A stretch of DNA of 64,000 nucleotides from Paraspadella gotoi (GCA_051294375.1 CM119269.1:62001-126000); one strand, 5' to 3'. Counted from the stretch's first letter, positions 21,783 through 32,085 are shown. Numbers and translations: made by a program. The notes: generated by a model not told the origin, from the sequence alone.

Positions 21783-21956
21783 AAAAAAGACTAATACAAC
21801 CAAATATTACGAAATACGAAATGTTCAGGGATCACGTGACAACATAAGTATGAAATACATGCACAAGAAGCATTTACTATCTTACAAGTCAGGCAAGTAT
21901 TATCTAAAATGACTGGGTGTTTCATGAATTATGCCGCAATGGATTTATAGGGGAGT

Positions 21957-22032
21957 TGTCAGCATTTGAAACGCAAGTGGGACAGACAGACAGACATACC
22001 GACCGACCGACCGATTACTCGCGCCGCAACTA
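21957..22032 (-). repeat. Dispersed repeat with CGGT/GTCT core, copy B (minus strand)
   Basis: On the minus strand: AGTTGCGGCGCGAGTAATCG, (GTCG)n, GTATGTCTGTCTGTCTG, CCCACTTGCG. It matches copies at 3488, 53880 and 62353 in inverted orientation. Confidence 0.75.
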
Positions 22033-22421
22033 AAAATGAATTAAGGAAAGGAAGAAAGATAAAGGAAAAAAAGAGAAAATAAGAGAAAGAAGATATAGAA
22101 ATGAAAAGAAAAGAATAGAAAAAAAGAAGAGAAAAGAAAAAAAAGAAAGGAAAAGAAAAAAAGGAAAAGAAAAGAAAAGAGAAGAAAAGAAAAAAAAAGA
22201 ATAGAAAAAAAAGAAAAGAAAAGAAAAGAAAAGAAAAGAAAAGAAAAGAAAAGAATAGAAAAAATAGAAAATAAAAAAGAAAGGAAAAGAAAAGAAAAAA
22301 AAGAAAAGAAAAGAAAAGAAAAGAATAGAAAAAAAAGAAAAGAAAAGAAAAGAATAGAAAAAAGAAAAGAAAAGAAAAAAAAGAATCGAAAAAAAAGAAA
22401 AGAAAAGAAAAAAAAGAAAGG

Positions 22422-22452
<31 letters not shown>

Positions 22453-22560
22453 GAAAAGAAAAGAAAAGAAAAGAAAAGAAAAGAAAAGAAAAGAAAAGAA
22501 AAGAAAAGAAAAGAAAAGAAAGGAAAAGAAAAGAAAAAGGAAAAATAAAAGGAAAGAAAA
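22033..22560. repeat. (AAAGA)n microsatellite
   Basis: Long AAAAG array with AATAG and AAAGG variants. The 204-codon Phe/Leu/Ser frame on the minus strand is a repeat frame. Confidence 0.95.
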
Positions 22561-23048
22561 GGAAGAATTCCAAAGGACGTCGAAAATCAGATTTGGCGGG
22601 AAAAGACGAAAGTTGTCGGTTGACGGTTTTCAGTTGTCATCTTCTTGTCATCATGTCACGATTGAATTGTCTTTTTCTAACCGACAAAAGGGACGAAAAA
22701 ATCTTACAAAAAAATGTCCCCATTTTTTTGAAATGATTATAATATTTTTTTTAACATTTGATTTTTATTAAATGTTATTTTGATATTTAAAACCGTGATT
22801 CAAGATTGTAAAGAAAAATGTTTTGGCTCACTGACGTGTTAATTACATCTTTTAAAACTTTTACAATTTAAAATTTATAAATTAAATTACGATATATCTT
22901 TTGTAAAGAGATTGAATTGCATCGTTTTATCCGACGAACAAGTAACATATATTTTTATTATTTCTTCCTTAAAAGGAAATATGTTAAGGAAAAAAGATTT
23001 TAATTAAAAAAATTCCATTTGTGGTTCTATTTGGCGGAAGAACCAATC

Positions 23049-23093
<45 letters not shown>

Positions 23094-23701
23094 AATCCCG
23101 TTTTCCTTTTCAAAGAAAAACTTGAGTTTTTGCGAAGGAAAATGAATCAATTCGGTGAGAAAGGGGAGAGAATGAGATGTGAATGAGATGTGAATGGGAA
23201 AGAGAACGGGAAGTGAATGGGAATTGAGAAGTGAAAGATAATAACAACATCAACTACGACATCAACCACCACAACATCAGAAACGATTACCACAACTTTC
23301 TTTTTTTTTAATAAAAATTTTTTTTTTCTTCGATAAAAATCAAACTTCGTTTTATTTTTCTTCTCATTTTTTTCCTCCTTTGTTTTCTTCAATCAGTTGT
23401 TTTCCGGAAACAAAGACGCAAATTCGTCCCCAACATTTTCACTGTTTTTTCCTGGTTTCCATGGTGATCACTCACAATTTCCAGGTGACAACAAAAAACG
23501 AGTGAATTAATGTTTCACTTCTCCTTTTTTATTTTATTTTCCTACAAACAATTTTCTTTTCTTTTGTCGATTGCCTGCTTGCTTGCTACCTTGCTTGCTT
23601 GCTTGCTTGCTTTCCTTTCTTATGCATTTGCGATTTTCTCACTCTGTTTTTTGTTTCTTATTATTTTCGTTTCCTTCGTCGTTTTTGTCTGACGACGCGA
23701 G
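22561..23701. other. 5' flank of Ig gene copy 1
   Basis: From CCAAAGGACGTCGAAAATCAG onward this sequence is recognisable again, with many insertions, at 42545-44250 upstream of copy 3, so it belongs to the repeated unit. It holds a (TC)n run at 23050-23090 and a (TTGC)n run at 23575-23612. No promoter motif can be named. Confidence 0.6.
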
Positions 23702-23770
23702 ATGGCGACTTTCTGTTTTATCCTCCTCCTCCTCCTCCTCCTCATTTTCCTTTCCTCTTCTCTTCTTCCC
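23702..23770 (+). CDS. Possible signal-peptide exon of Ig gene copy 1
   Basis: ATG at 23702 in a purine context (GACGCGAG) opens MATFCFIL, seven leucines from (CTC)n, then IFLSSS. This is the classic layout of a secretory signal: short N-region, leucine core, small residues for cleavage. It lies 200 bp upstream of the first Ig exon, where the signal exon of a type I receptor belongs. The frame then runs into a CTC/CCT tract and I cannot identify the donor, so the 3' end given is approximate. In copy 2 this spot is in the 25-N gap. In copy 3 it is garbled and in copy 4 absent. Confidence 0.35.
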
Positions 23771-23890
23771 CCTCCTCCTCCCCTCCTCCTCTTTTTTCCC
23801 TTCCTCCTTCTCCTCTTCCTCCTCCCTTCTCTCCTCCTCCTCTTTCCCACCTCTTCTCCTCTTCTCCTCCTCCTCCTCCTTTCTCCTTTC
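23720..23890. repeat. (CTC)n / CTT-rich pyrimidine tract
   Basis: CTC triplets with TTC and CCC variants. Its 3' part (TCCTCCTCCTCC to TTTCTCCTTTCG) reappears right after the 25-N gap at 31301, marking the start of copy 2. Confidence 0.9.
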
Positions 23891-23966
23891 GTCTTCCTCA
23901 TAAATATTTCTTAAAACAAATTAGCATAAATAGTAAATCAATCTCTTACTCATCCCTCGTTTACAG

Positions 23967-24084
23967 ATGGCCTCTCCCTCGAACAGATGTTTTTCCTCCA
24001 TTTCCCTGGATCATCTGTGACTTTCACCTGCGAATCTAATCAACCGACGGCTGCGTTTGGGTCAAACAATCTTCTGACCTACAG
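23967..24084 (+). CDS. Ig gene copy 1, exon 1 (first half of Ig domain 1), with indels
   Basis: Acceptor CTCGTTTACAG and donor CTACAG/GTGATT match copy 2. The exon is 118 bp against 120 bp in copy 2 and has several one-base gains and losses (CTCCCTCGAACAG, GTTTTTCC, CTGGATC, GCTGCGTTTG), so the frame breaks. The SVTFTCES core is still readable in one phase. Confidence 0.7.
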
Positions 24085-24120
24085 GTGATTGGGAAACTGA
24101 CCTCACCCTACTGCGGCTGA

Positions 24121-24326
24121 ATGAAGCTATGCTGGTGCAGCTCATGTTCCTGCTCCTGCTTTATTATGTTGTTGCTTACAGCCGCCATGCTATTGCTGAG
24201 TTTAATTTTCTTTCAATTGCAGCTGCTGTTAATATTGCAGCTGTTGCTATAATTTTGGATGCTTCTGATGCATTTTTCTGCAATTTTCTGTTTTTTGCTG
24301 CTCTTCGGTGGTCAAAGAAATTTTGA
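24121..24326 (+). other. Hydrophobic open frame in intron 1, copy 1
   Basis: A 65-69-codon Leu/Ala/Phe/Ile-rich frame, ending RWSKKF, starts about 40 bp after the exon 1 donor. It is recognisable in all four copies (31559-31768 in copy 2, 44870-45210 in copy 3, 54440-54646 in copy 4). It is followed by an A-rich AAAATAAATAAAA segment that could act as a poly(A) signal. Reading through from exon 1 meets a stop after four codons (VIGN), so it is not a simple extension. Function unknown. Confidence 0.3.
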
Positions 24327-24579
24327 AAAAAAATAAATAAAAAGGTTTGTTTTTTTTGTTAAGAAAATCGATTAATTTCGTTCGAAAAAAATTAGAGACT
24401 GTCCGGATTTCGATATCAATTCCTTGTTGATGTCGTCGTCTTATCATCGTGTCTTTATTCGTCGTTGTCGTCGTCTTTTCATCGTTGTCAAAATCGTCGG
24501 ATCGTCGTCCTTCTCCCTTATTCGGGGTCAACCAATTTTGAAGTCACAATTATAGAAAACTTGCCTTCGCTTCGTTGGG

Positions 24580-24598
24580 GGAGAGAGAGAGAGAGAGA

Positions 24599-24629
<31 letters not shown>

Positions 24630-24640
24630 TGAGAGAGAGA

Positions 24641-24680
<40 letters not shown>

Positions 24681-24720
24681 GAGAGAGAGAGAGAAGAGAG
24701 AGGGAGAGAGAGAGAGAGGA

Positions 24721-24753
<33 letters not shown>

Positions 24754-24780
24754 TGAGAGAGAGAGAGAGAAAGAGAGAGG

Positions 24781-24812
<32 letters not shown>

Positions 24813-24870
24813 AGAGAGTGAGAGAGAGAGAGAGAGAAAGCAGAGAGGGAGAGAGAGAGAGGAGGCATAT
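24580..24870. repeat. (GA)n array, intron 1 copy 1
   Basis: GAGAGA with GTGAGA and AAGAG interruptions. It marks the left edge of the 4,178-bp block shared with copy 2. The counterpart in copy 2 is 32025-32320. Confidence 0.95.
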
Positions 24871-25387
24871 GGTTGACTTTCCCTCCCTATCTCGACGCTG
24901 ATTGGCCCAGCCGCGACTCAGCCGCGGACCTTTCTTCGGCGGCGGAGTAAAGTCCGCTCCTGATTCGCTCGTCTTCGCGCGAAGGAAGAGATTCTATTCC
25001 TTCTCTTTCTCACTCTCTCTCCTTTCGCCTCCTCTTTCGCGCGTCTTACTCTCGAATTTTGGGAGAAATTTATCATTTCTCATAAAAAAAAATACTTTTC
25101 CCCGATGTGAATAAATTTAAATAAGGTGAAAAAATATTTTTACAAAAACAAAATGTATGAGTTAATGTGAATTTACTTCTGAAAATTGGATAAAAAAATT
25201 ACTAAAAGTTAAGTTACCTTAACAAGCAAAATGACAGAGAATCATTGTTATTATTATAAAATAAACATAATGTTTATGTCTAAAATTGAAAATTTAAAAT
25301 ATCATTCAATGAAAATAAAAATATCAATGTATTTTTTTTAATTTTTATTTTTTTAATCATTAATTTATAATATGCTCAAGTTCAGCA

Positions 25388-26006
25388 CGTTACTTCTCTT
25401 CGCCAATCTGGTCCAAGTTTCGATTGTCTTTTGTCTGGAATGCTGACAATGTTTAGAGAGGTCGCATTCCAAAAAAGCCCCACGGACAAAGTAAAACAAA
25501 AGTTTATTAGTCGGATCTGCTTTCAGCAAATCCCGACTCTATAATTCACTTTGTCGGTCGTCGGTCCGCCCAACCAATCTGTCGGGAATTCACTTTATAT
25601 CATATTCAGACATCTAATTATGATAAATTATGAAAAAAATCTTAAAAAGCATAAGGATCGTCGCAATTGCATAAGAAAAATCGTGGATTGACGACAAATT
25701 CTTTTATAATAAAAAAATAAAATTTAAAAAAAAATTTATAAACAGAAAAGAAAAGAAGAAAAGAAATAAATAAAAAAGAAAGAAAGAAAGAAAGAAAGAA
25801 TAGAAAAAAAAAGAATAAAAGGAAAGGAAAGAATAGAAAGGAAAGAAAGAATAGAAAGGAAAGAAAGAATAGAAAGGGGAAAAAAAGAAAATTAATTTAT
25901 AAACAGAAAGAAAAATTCTATTTTGCGATTGTCTCTAACACTGTCAGCATTCCCAGACAAAAGACAAAGTGAAACTTGAATCAGGACTGACGAAGTGAAA
26001 GTAAAG
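25388..26006. mobile_element. Element with about 72-bp terminal inverted repeats
   Basis: Bases 25388-25458 (containing GATTGTCTTTTGTCTGGAAT) and 25933-26006 (containing CATTCCCAGACAAAAGACAA) are inverted copies at roughly 80 percent identity, about 475 bp apart. The interior is AT-rich with AAAGA/AAAGG repeats and no protein. This looks like a non-autonomous foldback or MITE-type element. I could not define a target duplication. The second copy is at 32838-33456. Confidence 0.55.
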
Positions 26007-26133
26007 ACAAAAGTGAAACAAAAACCCGATGTTATTATAGCAAATATAACTGCACGAATGCGATGCTTAATTTTTACGAGTTCAATCCCAATTAAATTTT
26101 TTTTAAATAAAAACACAGGAGAGAGAGAGAGAG

Positions 26134-26524
26134 TGAAGAGAAATCGCCTCGTTATTTGTATCATGTTTAGGGTCATTTTTCTCTCTCTCTATCTCGCCCG
26201 TTTTTGGACGTCGGTCATTTGAACCTTACTTTCATACATTTTGTGATCGACTTTCAGTCGTTTTTTTAGAACCACTCTTTGGAAACTCGTTGATCGTCTG
26301 AAAACCGTATTTTTACGGGTTTTCGCGACTTTGATATTGTCAACGATTTTGTCTCCTTTTGGCTACGATTTGTCACGACCAAGAATAGACGTTTGGACCA
26401 TTTTTGATCTCGCGTTGTACTTTTACTAGATATTTAGTCAGCAAAACCTTTGTCAAAAGCTCTTTTTGGACGGGCAACCAACGAACGCCAACCGCAAAGC
26501 GTGGAGACTCGGAAATTCTCTACA
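26134..26524 (+). repeat. 5' LTR, copy 1
   Basis: Begins TGAAGAGAAATCGCC and ends GGAAATTCTCTACA. It differs from the 3' LTR mainly by short indels. Confidence 0.85.
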
Positions 26525-26613
26525 GTAAAAATAACGAATTGCTTCGCGGAAACGGCGATTAAGATTTGGATTAATCACGGCATTAAGAGAAGAAGACTTC
26601 AACTGAAAAATGT

Positions 26614-27275
26614 TTGATTTTGCGACCGTCGCGGAAGAACACCGCGATTAGTAGAAGACATCTTCCTGTGGTTAATGATCAACTACTGAAAATCTACGAT
26701 TGCTTTAAGAACCTACTAGAAGCCCGATTAGAAACGATGAAGGAATCTCTTAAAAAGAGGTTCGATACGTTACGACTCGAACTCCAGGAACCACGAAAAA
26801 ATCGTGGAGAAGGAGCCGCGCCATCATTCGACCGCCGACTCCTCTCCAACCCATCAAAGCTTCCTGCTCTCCAACGTCTTTCAACGATGGGGGATTTGGA
26901 TTCTCCGCAATTCGGCGCGTCATCACCAAAAAATCGTCTATCTCCCCGGCGAAGGAAATAGACCAACGTCGATGCGGAAGTCGACGCCGACTATCCAGAT
27001 CAAAGCCGCCTTTTACGAAGGCTGCATCTTGCATTTTCTGCGCTAAGAATCACCTCGTTTCTCAGTGCAACTTGTAATCGCGCGATGGACCCTGATATAA
27101 AAAAAAATGTTCGTCTTCAAGAGAAGAATTTGTGTTTCAAGTGCCTGAAGCCGGGGACATACGTCTCGACACTGCACTCACTGCGACGCTGCGCAAGTCT
27201 GTGATGGACCGCACCATTCGGGCTGCATGACTGGGCCTGGATCTCCACGCCGACGAGAATGAACACTACGATACG
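26614..27275 (+). pseudogene. Gag remnant of the BEL/Pao-type element, copy 1
   Basis: The first readable part, ending at 26961, contains a helical charged segment (LKIYDCFKNLLEARLETMKE). A zinc knuckle of the form CX2CX3HX4C lies at 27030-27068, followed by a second CX2CX4HX4C knuckle (27133-27175) and a further Cys/His-rich segment. The unusual first spacing followed by a second knuckle is characteristic of BEL/Pao Gag C-termini. The frame is broken by a stop after the first knuckle and a one-base shift inside the second, so no functional Gag is encoded. Confidence 0.75.
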
Positions 27276-27591
27276 GCGACGGAAATCCTAGTCAGATGAT
27301 ACCGCTCCAAAGATACAACGGCAATTCCAAAAATACATCGATATGAATTTGTTGAATATTTTTTCCTTTTATTATTTCTTTCTTTTTTTTTTCTCTCTCT
27401 CTCTTTCTAATTTTGTTTAAAATGAATTAGTAATTACGACTTTGATTTCGGATCAGCTCTTTTAACGAAATTCATTTAATTTAAAATGTTCCATCATTGA
27501 ATATTTAGATTTTGATTTTAAGTTACATACGGGTTCGGCGGATTTCTTTTATTTTCTTTAGAGTAAAATGTACCATTTTTACTGATGGGGG

Positions 27592-27968
27592 TGAAGGAAA
27601 TCGCCTCGTTATTTGTATCATGTTTAGGGCATTTTTTCTCTCTCTATCTCGGCCCCGTTTTTGGACGTCGGTCATTTGAACTTACTTTCATAATTTTTGT
27701 GATCGACTTTTCAGTAGTTTTAGAACCACTCTTTGGAAACTCGTTGCTCGTCTGAAAACCGTTATTTTTCGGTTTTCGCGACTTGATATTGTCACGATTT
27801 TGTCTCCTTTTGCTACGATTTTGTCACAACCAAGAAATAGACGTGGACCATTTTTGGATCTGAGTTGTACTTTTATAATATTTAGTCAGCAAACTCTTGT
27901 CAAAAGCTCTTTTGGACGGGCAACCAACGAACGCCAACCCAAAGCGTGGAGACTCGGAATTCTCTACA
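27592..27968 (+). repeat. 3' LTR, copy 1
   Basis: Begins TGAAGGAAATCGCC and ends GAATTCTCTACA, followed at once by (GA)n. Confidence 0.85.
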
Positions 27969-28729
27969 GAGAGAGAGAGAGAGAAAGAAAGAATCAAATG
28001 GCAGCAGCAGAAGCAGCAGGAGAAAAGAGAGAAAAGAGAGAGCCCCTGCAAGCCAGCTGCAGACTCGTTTTTTCCCTATGATTATGAATCAGTGAATAGG
28101 GAAAAGAGAGAGGGAGAGAGACATGTAATTAAAAGAAAAAAGAGAGAACAGAGAAATATGAAAATAAAAGAGAAATTTGTTTGTTTTTTGATAAAACGTA
28201 AACAAAACATATTTAATAACTGTTCAGACTCAATTTTAAGCACATCGATGATGAGAAGCGTATATAAATTTTCAGCTTTCATAAACCCAATTTAATCATA
28301 AAAAAGGCGATCTATAATTTGGAACGCCGACGACCTTCGTAGTAATAATATTTTTAACGAGAATAAATGTTAGTTGATAACAATTCATTGAACGTCAATT
28401 AAAAGAGATAAAAACGTGGTTTAGTTCTTGGCTTGAAATTCGAATGAGAGAAACTTAACAAAGTAAGGAGGTCAATTAGAGTCACCAGAATACATTATTA
28501 TGTGGAAAAATATACAATTAATGTCTAGAGAAAAGTTGAAATGAATTCAAAAACGATTTATTTGATTGAATCATTTTAAACTTTTCTTAAATCTCAACCA
28601 CAACGAAAACGATTATTATTGAGAAAATTTTTTTGCTCTCTCTGTTCATACGCCAGGCAAAAAATGTAGAGAGTGAGAAGCAAAAACTAAGAGAAAATGT
28701 GGGAGAGAGAGAGAAAAAAGAGCGAGAGC

Positions 28730-28854
28730 GGTATTTTCGCGTGAGTGCATTCGCACGCTAGATCCGCGACGATCGCGTCGGTAGAGAAAGGAAGAGGATC
28801 TCGCTCATTTTTCGAGAGTCACCGACGCGAGATGAACTCCGACCTTCGACCGCG
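28730..28854 (+). promoter_or_regulatory. CpG-rich segment ending in a perfect splice donor
   Basis: TTTTCGCGTGAGTGCATTCG, CTAGATCCGCGACGATCGCG and ACCGACGCGAG are much richer in CpG than the surroundings. ATG at 28832 opens MNSDLRPR and meets CGCG/GTAAGA at 28855, a near-perfect donor. This looks like an alternative first exon with a CpG-type promoter inside intron 1. There is no acceptor upstream. The identical sequence is at 36180-36304 in copy 2; it is absent from copies 3 and 4. Confidence 0.3.
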
Positions 28855-28928
28855 GTAAGAGAGAGAGGAGCGGAAGGAGGGGAAGCCTTTTTGGTCGTCT
28901 CGCGGCTCGGTCGATTGTCGACCACCCC

Positions 28929-28996
<68 letters not shown>

Positions 28997-29070
28997 ATTG
29001 AAGTCAATTCTAATATCAACTCAGAGACTAAAATTATCGAAAATTTTTATCGTTACGATGAGAGAGAGAA

Positions 29071-29123
<53 letters not shown>

Positions 29124-29230
29124 AAACGCGAGAATCACCTTTCTCTCTGTCGCACTCTCTCCTCTTCCTTTCTTTCTTCTCCCCTTCTCCTCCTTCCCCT
29201 CCTCTCCCCCTCTCCCTCTCTCTCCCGCAG

Positions 29231-29407
29231 ACCCTTCGCTTTTCTCTCCCACAACGGCAAACCCATCGACAAGACCGTCGACTTGCACAAATACTCCTTC
29301 AAGAAGATCGCGTCCAAGACGTCGCTCTTCCCCATCAATTCACTCTCTCCATCAATGATGCGCAGTTCGAAGACGCGGGGATTTACAAGTGCTCCAACTT
29401 GCTTCAA
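29231..29407 (+). CDS. Ig gene copy 1, exon 2 (second half of Ig domain 1), with indels
   Basis: Acceptor TCTCTCCCGCAG and donor CTTCAA/GTGAGG match copy 2, and length is the same 177 bp. A gained T (CGCTTTTCTC) and a lost A (CATCAATTCAC) shift the frame between them. The DAGIYKCSN motif is readable at the end. Confidence 0.75.
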
Positions 29408-29635
29408 GTGAGGAAGAGGGAGGAGGGAGGGAGGGAGAGAGGAAAGAGAGAGAGGAAGAGAAGGAGGGAGGGAGAAAAAGAGGGAGGAGGGAGGAAGATT
29501 TACAAGTGCTCCAACTTCTTCAAGTGAGGAAAGAAGAAAAGAAAACGTACTTAGAGAGATTTATACATATCTCTGTTTTAATTTGAACAAATTTCCATAT
29601 AACTCAATATAAATTTTGTCATGTATTCCTCTCAG

Positions 29636-29711
29636 GTTATGTTAAAATCGTGATCGGTCGTCCGCGTGCCTGCCGACTTACCTTGGATATCTACGAGATA
29701 CCGACGTTCAG
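29636..29711 (+). CDS. Ig gene copy 1, exon 3 (linker), with indels
   Basis: Acceptor TTCCTCTCAG, donor GTTCAG/GTAAGG. It has 76 bp against 78 in copy 2. Changes include GTTAAAATCG, GCGTGCCTG and TATCTACGAGATACC, which break the frame. Confidence 0.7.
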
Positions 29712-30034
29712 GTAAGGTTTATTTCGTGAGAATGATTTCGCTTCTGTTAAAATTATATTGTAAATTAACAAAATAGCTATATATTTAGATAATAATGATA
29801 TGAGGTTTCACTCGTCTCATGGTTAAATATTAAATATACAGAAAGAATGACGAAATGTATATTCCAACATATTATTATTTATTTATTATAATTTATTAAA
29901 TGAATGGGATAATTTTTATATTGGTTTACCAATTTCAAATGAATGACTCGGCTTATTACTAAAAATCAATTATATTACAAAATAGATATATATTTACAAT
30001 ATTATTAAAACTTTCCCTGTCTCTACATTTACAG

Positions 30035-30179
30035 GTCAGCTGTCAATCAGATACGCTGGTTCACCTCAGCCAAGAGATTAAATGGCTTCAAGGAAATCGG
30101 ACTGTCTTGGTCACACGGAGTCAATCAGACTGCAACGTCCATCAGCAATGATCTATTGGAGGCAGAAGAGGAGGAAGAG
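30035..30179 (+). CDS. Ig gene copy 1, exon 4 (first half of Ig domain 2), with indels
   Basis: Acceptor CTCTACATTTACAG, donor GAAGAG/GTTAGG. It has 145 bp against 147 in copy 2 (losses in CTGTCAATCAG and CAGACTGCAA, gain in CAAGAGATTAA). Copy 1 has no exon 5: it is cut at the 25-N gap 31276-31300. Confidence 0.7.
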
Positions 30180-30198
30180 GTTAGGTTGAGGAAGAGAA

Positions 30199-30490
30199 AG
30201 GAAGAATGTCAATTCATGCGCCATGCCACGTCCAGTGAGAAAGAATGCAAGGAAGAATGTCAATTCATGCGCCATGCCACGTCCAGTGAGAAAGATATGC
30301 TAGGAAGAATGTCAATCATGCGCCATGCCACGTCCAGTGAGAAAGAATGCTAGGAAGAATGTCAATTCATGCGCCATGCCACGTCCAGTGAGAAAGAATG
30401 CAAGGAAGAATGACAATTCATGCGCCATGCCACGTCCAGCGAAGAGATGCAAGGAAAATGTCCAATTCATGCGCCATGCCAACGTCCGGT
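30199..30490. repeat. 51-bp minisatellite after exon 4, copy 1
   Basis: Six units beginning AGGAAGAATGTCAATTCATG and containing CGCCATGCCACGTCCAGTGA. Some units have one-base losses. Counterparts are 37689-37980 in copy 2 and 56793-57050 in copy 4. Confidence 0.9.
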
Positions 30491-30785
30491 CAGGATTGTC
30501 CTCTTTATGCAATTTTCGGACGTTCTTTTTGGAGATTTTCCTCAATGTCATTTCAAATTTCAACTAAAATATTATATCTACTTTAATTAAATGTGTTTTT
30601 AAACTTTTTATATCGATCTCCGAAATCCTTTTTTCCATCTAACCTGTTTTCACTGTACGCACCCTTTTTTTGGGTTGTAACGTGAATTTTTTTTTTTTTT
30701 GGCGAAACTTTTTTTTAAAGGGAAAATGAAGTCTTTTGGGAAATGGTGACAGAAAATCGTTAAGGCGAAAGACCTTACCTGATTG

Positions 30786-31275
30786 GGGGGAGGAAATAGA
30801 GAAGGGAGGAATGGAGAGAGGGAGGAAAGGGAGGAAAAGAGAGAGGGAGGAAAGGGAGGAAACGGAGAGAGGAAGAAAGAGAGAGTGAGGAAAGGAGAGA
30901 AAAAGGAAAGGGAGGAAAGGAGAAAGGGAGGAATAGGAGAAAGGGAGAAGGGAGGAAAGGGAGGAAAAGAGATAGGGAGGAAGGGAGAAAAGGAGAGAGG
31001 GAGGAAAGGGAGGAAAAGAGAGAGGAAGGAAAGGGAGAAAGGAGAGAGGGAGGAAAGGAGAGAAAGAAGAAAGGAGAGAGGAGGAAAGGAGAGAAAAAAG
31101 AAAGGGAGAAGGAGAGAGGGAGGAATAGGAGAAAGGAGAGGAGAGAAAAGGAGAGAGGGGAGAAAGGGAGGAAAAGAGAGAGGAGAAAGGGAGGAAAGGA
31201 GAGAGGAAGAAAGGAGAGAGGAGGAAAGGGAGGAAAGGAGAGAAAGGAAAGGGAGGAAAGGAGAGAGGGAAGAAA
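30786..31275. repeat. (GGAA)n-type purine array, copy 1
   Basis: GGAGGAAAGGGAGGAAAAGAG-like units, ended by a 25-N gap. The same array is at 38297-38750 (copy 2), 48355-48960 (copy 3) and 57385-57835 (copy 4). All long frames in it (poly Arg/Glu/Lys/Gly one way, poly Ser/Leu/Phe/Pro the other) are compositional. Confidence 0.95.
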
Positions 31276-31300
31276 NNNNNNNNNNNNNNNNNNNNNNNNN
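31276..31300. other. Assembly gap, 25 N, between Ig gene copies 1 and 2
   Basis: Joins the GGAA array of copy 1 to the CTC tract that precedes exon 1 of copy 2. Exon 5 and the membrane exon of copy 1, and the signal exon of copy 2, would lie here. Confidence 0.99.
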
Positions 31301-31403
31301 TCCTCCTCCTCCTCCTTTCTCCTTTCGTCTTCCTCATAAATATTTCTTAAAACAAATTAGCAATAAATAGTAAATCATCTCTTACTCATCTCCTCGTTTA
31401 CAG

Positions 31404-31523
31404 ATGGCCTCTCCCCTGCAACAGATGTTTTCCTCCATTTCCCTGGGATCATCTGTGACTTTCACCTGCGAATCTAATCAACCGACGGCTGCAGTTTGGG
31501 TCAAACAATCTTCTGACCTACAG
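31404..31523 (+). CDS. Ig gene copy 2, exon 1: first half of Ig domain 1
   Basis: Acceptor CTCGTTTACAG, 40 codons in phase 0, donor CTACAG/GTGATT. The exon reads SSISLGSSVTFTCESNQPTA then VWVKQSSDLQ: a B-strand cysteine (residue 22) and a C-strand tryptophan (residue 32), the two landmarks of the front of an Ig domain. The exon starts with an in-frame ATG, but the acceptor before it shows that an upstream exon, presumably the signal peptide, supplies the start. Confidence 0.8.
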
Positions 31524-31558
31524 GTGATTGGAAACTGACCTCACCCTACTGCGGCTGA

Positions 31559-31768
31559 ATGAAGCTACTGCTGGTGCAGCTCATGTTCCTGCCCTGCTTT
31601 ATTATGTTGTTGCTTACAGCCGCCATGCTTATTGCTGAGTTTAATTTTCTTTCAATTGCAGCTGCTGTTAATATTGCAGCTTTGCCTATAATTTTGGATG
31701 CTTCTGATGGCATTTTTCTGCAATTTTCTGTTTTTTTTGCTGCTCTTCGGTGGTCAAAGAAGATTTGA
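31559..31768 (+). other. Hydrophobic open frame in intron 1, copy 2
   Basis: Counterpart of 24121-24326; 69 codons, starting MKLLLVQLMFL and ending RWSKKI, followed by an A-rich AATAAATAAAAAG segment. Rich in CTGCTG/GCAGCTG words. Confidence 0.3.
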
Positions 31769-32042
31769 AAAAAAAATAAATAAAAAGTTTGTTTTTTTTT
31801 GTTAAGAAAAATCGATTAATTTCGTTCGAAAAAAATTAGAGACTGTCCGGATTTCGATATCAATTCCTTGTTGATGTCGTCGTCTTATCATCGTGTCTTT
31901 ATTCGTCGTTGTCGTCGTCTTTTCATCGTTGTCAAAATCGTCGGATCGTCGTCCTTCTCCCTTATTCGGGGTCAACCAATTTTGAAGTCACAATTATAGA
32001 AAACTTGCCTTCGCTTCGTTGGGGGAGAGAGAGAGAGAGAGA

Positions 32043-32083
<41 letters not shown>

Positions 32084-32085
32084 AG

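Larger units (their letters stand above)
26134..27968 (+). mobile_element. Non-autonomous BEL/Pao-type LTR retrotransposon, copy 1
   Basis: Two direct LTRs, 26134-26524 (391 bp) and 27592-27968 (377 bp), both start TGAAG and end CTCTACA (TG...CA). The element sits in a GA microsatellite, so the flanking GAGAG on both sides fits a 5-bp target duplication but is not diagnostic. GATGGGGG just before the 3' LTR is a polypurine-tract candidate. I see no clear tRNA primer site after the 5' LTR. The 1,067-bp interior holds only a broken Gag; protease, RT, RNase H and integrase are absent. Confidence 0.85.
24820..28997. repeat. 4,178-bp block duplicated without visible change at 32270-36447
   Basis: Offset is exactly 7,450 bp. 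Every stretch I compared is identical, and all derived frames are identical. Identity stops inside (GA)n at both edges: base 24819 is T against G at 32269, and 28998 is T against G at 36448. The block is missing from intron 1 of copies 3 and 4, where the flanks join through a GA tract. It contains a CpG-rich left end, a foldback element, a BEL/Pao-type LTR element and a CpG-rich right end with a perfect splice donor. Confidence 0.85.

Noticed and set aside
23510-23692. Hydrophobic frame MFHFSFFILF... as the signal exon of copy 1
   Set aside because: It is driven by a (TTGC)n repeat and T-rich DNA; the frame starting at 23702 fits a signal peptide better.
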